Positions 59,720 through 64,000 of a stretch of 64,000 nucleotides of DNA are shown here, piece after piece. The translations under genes and the position numbers were made by a program. The stretch is from Rhizobium leguminosarum (GTDB lineage Bacteria > Pseudomonadota > Alphaproteobacteria > Rhizobiales > Rhizobiaceae). The stretch covers positions 1 to 64,000 of the forward strand of contig NZ_LWBS01000327.1 of assembly GCF_001652265.1 (NCBI RefSeq). The letters run 5' to 3'. Positions within the stretch are counted from its first letter, which is position 1, and every line of letters begins with the position of its first letter. The notes under the pieces were generated by a model, which ran no database searches, was not told the origin of the DNA, and was given only the letters and a program-made list of their open reading frames with translations.

Positions 59720-61474
59720 TCATCGAGAAAGAATTGTTTTCAAAACCCGGCGGAGTTCCGCTTCCGGATCAGCCGTCACGGCGTCCGCGCGCCACGCGAC
59801 ATGATGGTCGGGCCGCACGAGCAACACGCCTGAATCCCGGATTTCGCGGGCCTGCGCCCAGTCACCGTTCAGATCCTGCCACGTCTGTCGCGGTCCGATC
59901 CGATGCGTGGCGATCGGCAGCCCTAGCTCCTTCGAAAGCGTCTTTGCCGCTGCAATCCAGCCGTCGCCCCCGATGCCCGTCAGCACCGTGAAAACGCCGT
60001 GGCCCGTCAGATCAAGGCTGGACACCTTTTTTCCGTCGGCGCCGAAGAGCCAGGCGTGGGGAAGCCGCGCACCCGGCCAAGTCGTCGGCTGGAAGTGCAG
60101 CTCAGGGTCCCTCTCGAAGGCGGGTTCCGGCTGCCCCTCCTTCACCACGGCGTTCGAGGCGTATCGGTGGTTCATCTCGACGCCGTGCGCGTCGAATTCG
60201 TAGACCTTGTTTGCAATCGCGGTCCGGATTGCCGCGCGCTGCGCTTCGGACTCTGCCGTGTCATTGCAGCGCGCGTCCATGTTCTGCTGCATCTTCACCG
60301 GATCAACGGAGTCAAGCAGGCCGAGCGCCTTGAAAATAGGGCCGAATTCTTCGATCGACTTGTTGGCGCGGGTGACGATTTGCTTGGCGACTGGCGCGCG
60401 CTCGGCCTGGTAGCTGTCGAGGAGCTCAGGACCAGCTTGACCTTTCAGCACCATCGCAAGCTTCCATGAAAGATTGAACGCGTCCTGAATCGAGGTGTTG
60501 GAGCCCAGGCCGTTTGACGGCGGATGTCGATGCGTTGCGTCGCCCATGCAGAAGACGCGGCCGTTCGATATCGTCGTCGCGTACATATTGTTGACGGTCC
60601 ACGTCGAGACCGACTTTATCTTCGGCTCGATGTCCTCGACGCCCACGAGCTCGCGCACGACCTTCGTGGCGAAGGAGTCGTCGACCTGCGGTGCGGGCTG
60701 GTTGATATCGTATCCCCAGACGATCAGCCACTCGTTCCACGGGCGAACCATGCGCACGAGACCCATGCCGATGCCCCCGACGTCGGCGCCTGGCTGCAAT
60801 ACCCAATAGAGCACGGAAGGGCGATGGGCGACGTAGCGCGACAGATCGGCCTCGAACAGGATGTTCATCGATCCGGCCACGCCCATCTTGCCTTCGAATC
60901 TCAGGCCGGCATCTTCGGCGACCTTGGAGTTCCCGCCATCCGCGCCGATCAGGAATTTGGAGTGAATGGTCAGCTCCCTGCCTGTCAGCTTATCGAGGCA
61001 GGTCGTCGTGACCCCATCCGCGTCTTGAACATGGCTTTTATATTCGGTCGACATTCGCGGCTGCGCGCCGCGAGAACAAGCGGTCTTGAACAGCAACGGT
61101 TCCATGTATGTCTGAGGCAGGTCGTTCATCCGGCTCGGCGAGGAGAGGAGATGTTCGGCGCGGGATAGTGGGTGGTTGCCCCAGCTTTTCATGCGGCCGA
61201 TCTCCTCCCCGGTCAGCGAGGTGCAAAAGACGTTCTCGCCCATCAGATCCTGCTCGGCGGCGAACATGTAAGCTTCGTTCTCGACGTCGCGGCCAAGATC
61301 GCGTAGCACCTCCATCGTGCGCTGGTTGGTGATGTGCGCGCGCGGCGTGTTCGCCAGCCAGCGATAGCGGTTGATCACCAGCGGTTCGAGGCCGTGTGTC
61401 GCGAGCAACGCGGCTGCCGCCGAACCGGCCGGGCCTGTGCCAATGATCAATACGTCGGTTTTGATTTCAGCCAT
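59720..61474 (-). CDS. FAD-dependent phenol hydroxylase family monooxygenase
   Basis: A 584-residue single-component flavoprotein hydroxylase (PheA/TfdB group). FAD motifs: GTGPAGSAAAALLATHG (near residues 12-28), the DG motif LIGADGGNSKVAE and the GD motif FCMGDATHRHPPSNGLGSN; a thioredoxin-like C-terminal domain follows. ATG at 61472-61474 with GGGAGG upstream is chosen over one six codons earlier; it overlaps livM by eight bases. It probably hydroxylates a phenol or resorcinol-type ring to hydroxyquinol for the dioxygenase next door. The exact phenol is unknown. Confidence 0.9.
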   Translation of the reverse strand: MAEIKTDVLIIGTGPAGSAAAALLATHGLEPLVINRYRWLANTPRAHITNQRTMEVLRDLGRDVENEAYMFAAEQDLMGENVFCTSLTGEEIGRMKSWGNHPLSRAEHLLSSPSRMNDLPQTYMEPLLFKTACSRGAQPRMSTEYKSHVQDADGVTTTCLDKLTGRELTIHSKFLIGADGGNSKVAEDAGLRFEGKMGVAGSMNILFEADLSRYVAHRPSVLYWVLQPGADVGGIGMGLVRMVRPWNEWLIVWGYDINQPAPQVDDSFATKVVRELVGVEDIEPKIKSVSTWTVNNMYATTISNGRVFCMGDATHRHPPSNGLGSNTSIQDAFNLSWKLAMVLKGQAGPELLDSYQAERAPVAKQIVTRANKSIEEFGPIFKALGLLDSVDPVKMQQNMDARCNDTAESEAQRAAIRTAIANKVYEFDAHGVEMNHRYASNAVVKEGQPEPAFERDPELHFQPTTWPGARLPHAWLFGADGKKVSSLDLTGHGVFTVLTGIGGDGWIAAAKTLSKELGLPIATHRIGPRQTWQDLNGDWAQAREIRDSGVLLVRPDHHVAWRADAVTADPEAELRRVLKTILSR

Positions 61475-62573
61475 GTGGCCCTCCCATTTCATATTCTGAA
61501 GATCCGTCCTTGAGGCGACGGCGGACCGGAAAAAGTTCCCAACCAGTGCGGTCGGATATCAATCCCCAGACGCCGCGAGGCGCAAAGAGCATGGTAACGA
61601 TGGCCAGTGCGCCGAGCGCCAGAAGATACCAGGAGCCGAAGCTCGAAAACGCGTTCTGCAATACGAAGAAGACAAGCACACCCAGGATCGGACCCTCAAT
61701 TGTGCCGATGCCGCCGATGACGACGATGAAGATGACGTAGGCCGTCCAGTCGGTGAGCGAGAAGGCCGCGTCGGGCGATATCCGAGCGTTCTGCAGGTAG
61801 ATGAGCGCGCCGACCACGCCCGTGATGAAGGCCGTCAGGAGATAGATCAGTGTCTTCAGCCGCTGTGCGTCGACGCCAAGGGCACGTGCCGCCGTCTCGT
61901 TGTCGCGGACGGCCGCAAGCCCCAGCCCATGCTTGCTGCAAAGCAGTCTGTAGACGAAGATGATCGTCGCCGACGCCAGCACGAGCGCCATCCAGTAGGC
62001 CAATGCATCGGCTGCGACGGACGAGCGCATGCCGAACCAATCGCTGAGTGCGGCGGCGCCCAGCATGTCGCGCGTCGCATCTCGCGGCATGGACGTCCCT
62101 GTTCCGCCCCCGAGGGTCTTCCATTGCGCAAGGAGCAGCCGCCCGACGTCGGCAATCACCCAGGTACCGATCGCAAAGTACGGCCCATAGAGGCGGAAGG
62201 CGAAGAAGGCTGTCGGCACCGCGACGGCGGCTGCGAGGAGGCCGGCAAGCAGGACCGCCAGAACTGGATCCATTCCAGTCAGGATAACCAAGCCGAATAA
62301 GGCGTAGGCACCACATCCGACGAAAAGTTGCTGTCCGACCGAGATGAGGCCGGCATAACCAGCGAGAAGATTCCAGCTTTGGGCCAGCGTTAGCATGGTC
62401 AGGATGAAAAAGAGATCCTGCACGACGCCACGCGAGACGACGAACGGAGCGAAGACCATGAGGGCCGCCGCCAGGAAGAGGAACATTGTGAAGATTCGGG
62501 AAACAGTCGTCCTCGTCTCGATGCGCCAGCGAGCCGTTCGTTCATTGGTCATGGTTTGAAAACCCGTGGTCAT
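61467..62573 (-). CDS. branched-chain amino acid-type ABC transporter permease (LivM family)
   Basis: A 368-residue permease with eight or more spans and the LivM block GLGLAAVRDNETAARALGVDAQRLKTLIYLLTAF and FIVVIGGIGTIEGPILG. The open frame extends 54 codons upstream into livH as Arg/Ser-rich noise; ATG at 62571-62573 (MTTGFQ) follows GAGG, with MTNERTAR seven codons later as an alternative. Coupled to a phenol hydroxylase, this Liv-type system more likely imports an aromatic compound than an amino acid. Confidence 0.9.
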   Translation of the reverse strand: MTTGFQTMTNERTARWRIETRTTVSRIFTMFLFLAAALMVFAPFVVSRGVVQDLFFILTMLTLAQSWNLLAGYAGLISVGQQLFVGCGAYALFGLVILTGMDPVLAVLLAGLLAAAVAVPTAFFAFRLYGPYFAIGTWVIADVGRLLLAQWKTLGGGTGTSMPRDATRDMLGAAALSDWFGMRSSVAADALAYWMALVLASATIIFVYRLLCSKHGLGLAAVRDNETAARALGVDAQRLKTLIYLLTAFITGVVGALIYLQNARISPDAAFSLTDWTAYVIFIVVIGGIGTIEGPILGVLVFFVLQNAFSSFGSWYLLALGALAIVTMLFAPRGVWGLISDRTGWELFPVRRRLKDGSSEYEMGGPHG

Positions 62574-62581
62574 GGCGCGCC

Positions 62582-63445
62582 TCAGTCGACGGCCCGCGGA
62601 AAAAGACCGCGCGGACGAAAAAGCAGCACGAGAAGAAAGGCGACGTGCCCGGCAAGAATTTGCCATTCGGGATTGACCGCAGCCCCGATCGTCTGCGCAA
62701 GGCCCAGGATCACACCGCCCGCGAGCGTGCCCCAAAGCGAGCCGAGGCCGCCGATGATCACTGCTTCGAAGGCATAGATCAATCGGGCGGGTCCGGCGGT
62801 CGGATCGAAGTTCGCTCTCATGCCGAGGTAGAGCGCAGCAACGGTCACGATCATCATCGCCAGTCCGGTAGCGACGGCGAAGATCGAGTTTGGCCGAATC
62901 CCCATCAGGCTTGCGGTCACCACGTCGTCAGACGTGGCGCGAAATGCCCGGCCAAGAGAGGTCCGGTAGATGAGCTGATTCAAGGCCAAGATAACGAGCA
63001 CGGCCGAGGCGAAGGTCAGCAACGGCATCAGTCCGGCGTTGACACTTCCGATCTGCACCGAGGCCGTTTCAAGCGAGCCCGTCGAAACTCGCCTGCTGTC
63101 GGCCGTGAACGCTTCCAAAAGACCATTCTGGATCACGATCGAAAGGCCGAACGTCACCAGCAGCGGTGGCAGGACGTCTTTGCCGAGCGTGCGATTGAGA
63201 AGATAATATTGGAGCACCCAGCCTAGCCCGAACATCAATGGCGCCGCTATCAATGCCGCGACAAACGGATTGAGCCCAAAAGATGACACGATGAGCATTA
63301 TCAGGAACGCGGCAAGGACGATCAGGTCGCCGTGGGCCAGATTGACGAGCCGCATGATGCCGAAGACAAGGCTCAAGCCAGCCGCGAATAGGGCATATAG
63401 TCCGCCGAGCAGTATTCCCTGGAGAAGCGTATCAAGCCAGTTCAT
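62582..63445 (-). CDS. branched-chain amino acid-type ABC transporter permease (LivH family)
   Basis: A 287-residue permease. The family opening LLQGILLGGLYALFAAGLSLVFGIMRLVNLAHGDLI and the late YAFEAVIIGGLGSLWGTLAGGVILG are clear. ATG at 63443-63445 is preferred; the frame continues 13 codons into the ATPase gene, whose end it overlaps. It starts before livM by a short gap of eight bases. Confidence 0.92.
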   Translation of the reverse strand: MNWLDTLLQGILLGGLYALFAAGLSLVFGIMRLVNLAHGDLIVLAAFLIMLIVSSFGLNPFVAALIAAPLMFGLGWVLQYYLLNRTLGKDVLPPLLVTFGLSIVIQNGLLEAFTADSRRVSTGSLETASVQIGSVNAGLMPLLTFASAVLVILALNQLIYRTSLGRAFRATSDDVVTASLMGIRPNSIFAVATGLAMMIVTVAALYLGMRANFDPTAGPARLIYAFEAVIIGGLGSLWGTLAGGVILGLAQTIGAAVNPEWQILAGHVAFLLVLLFRPRGLFPRAVD

Positions 63446-64000
63446 GGGTCCCCGCTCCAAAATAGGCTGCATGGATGTCCGCACGATCGAGTTCGGAGGG
63501 ACGACCGGTCAGGGTGATGCGGCCTTCCATCATGCAATAAATCCGGTCGGCGACCTTTAGAGCCTGCACGATGTCCTGTTCGACGATGATGATCGCGGCG
63601 CCCGATGCCTTGATCTTGGCGAAGGCGGCGTAGATATCCTTGATCACCACCGGCGCCAGACCGAGGCTGAGTTCGTCGCAGAGCAGGACGTCTGGGTTCG
63701 ACATGAGGGCCCGACCGATCGCGACCATCTGCTGCTGGCCGCCAGAGAGGGCCGTCGCCGGATTGCGTCGCCGCTCTTTCAGAATGGGGAAAAGCACGTA
63801 GATGCTTTCCAGGGTCCACGGTCCGGCCGCCACCCGGCGGCCGTAGCTGCCGATCAGCAGGTTCTCCTCTACGGTCAATGACGGAAACAGCCTGCGGCCC
63901 TCCGGCACCAGCGCGATCCCGCGGCGCACCACATCCGGTGCTCCCAGCGCACCGATCGGCTCGCCGCGATGGAGGACCATCTCCGCGCTGTTGGCAATCA
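63432..64000 (-). CDS. Liv-type ABC transporter ATP-binding protein (LivF), 5' end outside window
   Basis: The last 189 or so residues of a LivF-type ATPase; the reading frame is open to the window edge (IANSAEMVLHRGEPIG), so the N-terminus with Walker A is missing from view. Visible are GIALVPEGRRLFPSLTVEENL, the signature ALSGGQQQMVAIGRAL, Walker B LLCDELSLGLAP and VEQD. It overlaps livH by 14 bases. A binding protein and LivG are expected beyond the edge. Confidence 0.93.
   Translation of the reverse strand, partial: IANSAEMVLHRGEPIGALGAPDVVRRGIALVPEGRRLFPSLTVEENLLIGSYGRRVAAGPWTLESIYVLFPILKERRRNPATALSGGQQQMVAIGRALMSNPDVLLCDELSLGLAPVVIKDIYAAFAKIKASGAAIIIVEQDIVQALKVADRIYCMMEGRITLTGRPSELDRADIHAAYFGAGTHELA

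Noticed and set aside
1..64000. CRISPR array, tRNA, rRNA or intact insertion sequence
   Set aside because: No regularly spaced longer repeats, no cloverleaf or rRNA sequence and no transposase were recognised; the three 12-bp repeats at 22.7 kb are too short and few for CRISPR.

Overview
The window looks like part of a large repABC-type plasmid (or chromid) of a Rhizobium-like alphaproteobacterium. The grounds are a complete repA-repB-repC operon with its antisense RNA locus, high-GC coding sequence, many ABC uptake operons with solute-binding proteins, and palindromic intergenic elements of the rhizobial mosaic (RIME-like) kind. No rRNA, tRNA, CRISPR array or intact insertion sequence was seen.

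Layout. (1) 0.4-4.1 kb: a GntR-controlled polar amino acid ABC operon on the minus strand. (2) 4.3-5.0 kb: a Phd/VapC-type toxin-antitoxin pair. (3) 5.1-8.4 kb: a second polar amino acid ABC operon, then a TetR regulator, a Tyr/Ser-rich small protein that may be frameshifted, and a chemoreceptor. (4) 12.4-26.8 kb: a complete ectoine/5-hydroxyectoine uptake and degradation cluster: ehuABCD plus eutABCDE under a MocR-type regulator, with a divergent arm holding an AsnC/Lrp regulator, an aldehyde dehydrogenase, a class III aminotransferase and a medium-chain dehydrogenase. (5) 27-30.3 kb: a DUF4112-type protein and an EmrAB-type efflux pair. (6) 30.3-47 kb: a carbohydrate island with one MalK-type ATPase, a binding protein with two permeases, two Gfo/Idh/MocA dehydrogenases each with a TIM-barrel isomerase-like partner, an epimerase-ROK kinase pair, a PfkB kinase, an aldolase, two alpha/beta hydrolases, and DeoR and LacI regulators. 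(7) 47-52.7 kb: a GntR-controlled operon with a DapA-family lyase, a sugar ABC transporter without its own ATPase and a PfkB kinase. (8) 52.8-56.5 kb: repABC. (9) 56.7-58.8 kb: a secreted-protein gene broken by two frameshifts, a small secreted protein and a repeat element. (10) 58.8-64 kb: hydroxyquinol-type intradiol dioxygenase, flavoprotein phenol hydroxylase and a Liv-type ABC transporter, cut by the window end.

How the parts work together. The replicon is an accessory catabolic one. Most operons pair high-affinity uptake with a local regulator and, where visible, the enzymes for the imported compound: ectoines as nitrogen and carbon source, one or more unidentified sugars or glycosides, and an aromatic compound routed to hydroxyquinol. 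In four of the five transport operons that contain a binding-protein gene, a strong hairpin or palindromic element lies directly after that gene and before the next permease gene, which would favour excess binding protein. Substrates of the sugar systems cannot be fixed from sequence alone. The most unusual parts are the paired dehydrogenase/TIM-barrel sugar genes, exact 31-bp-period repeats in front of the ectoine dehydrogenase gene, and several well-formed candidate operators.
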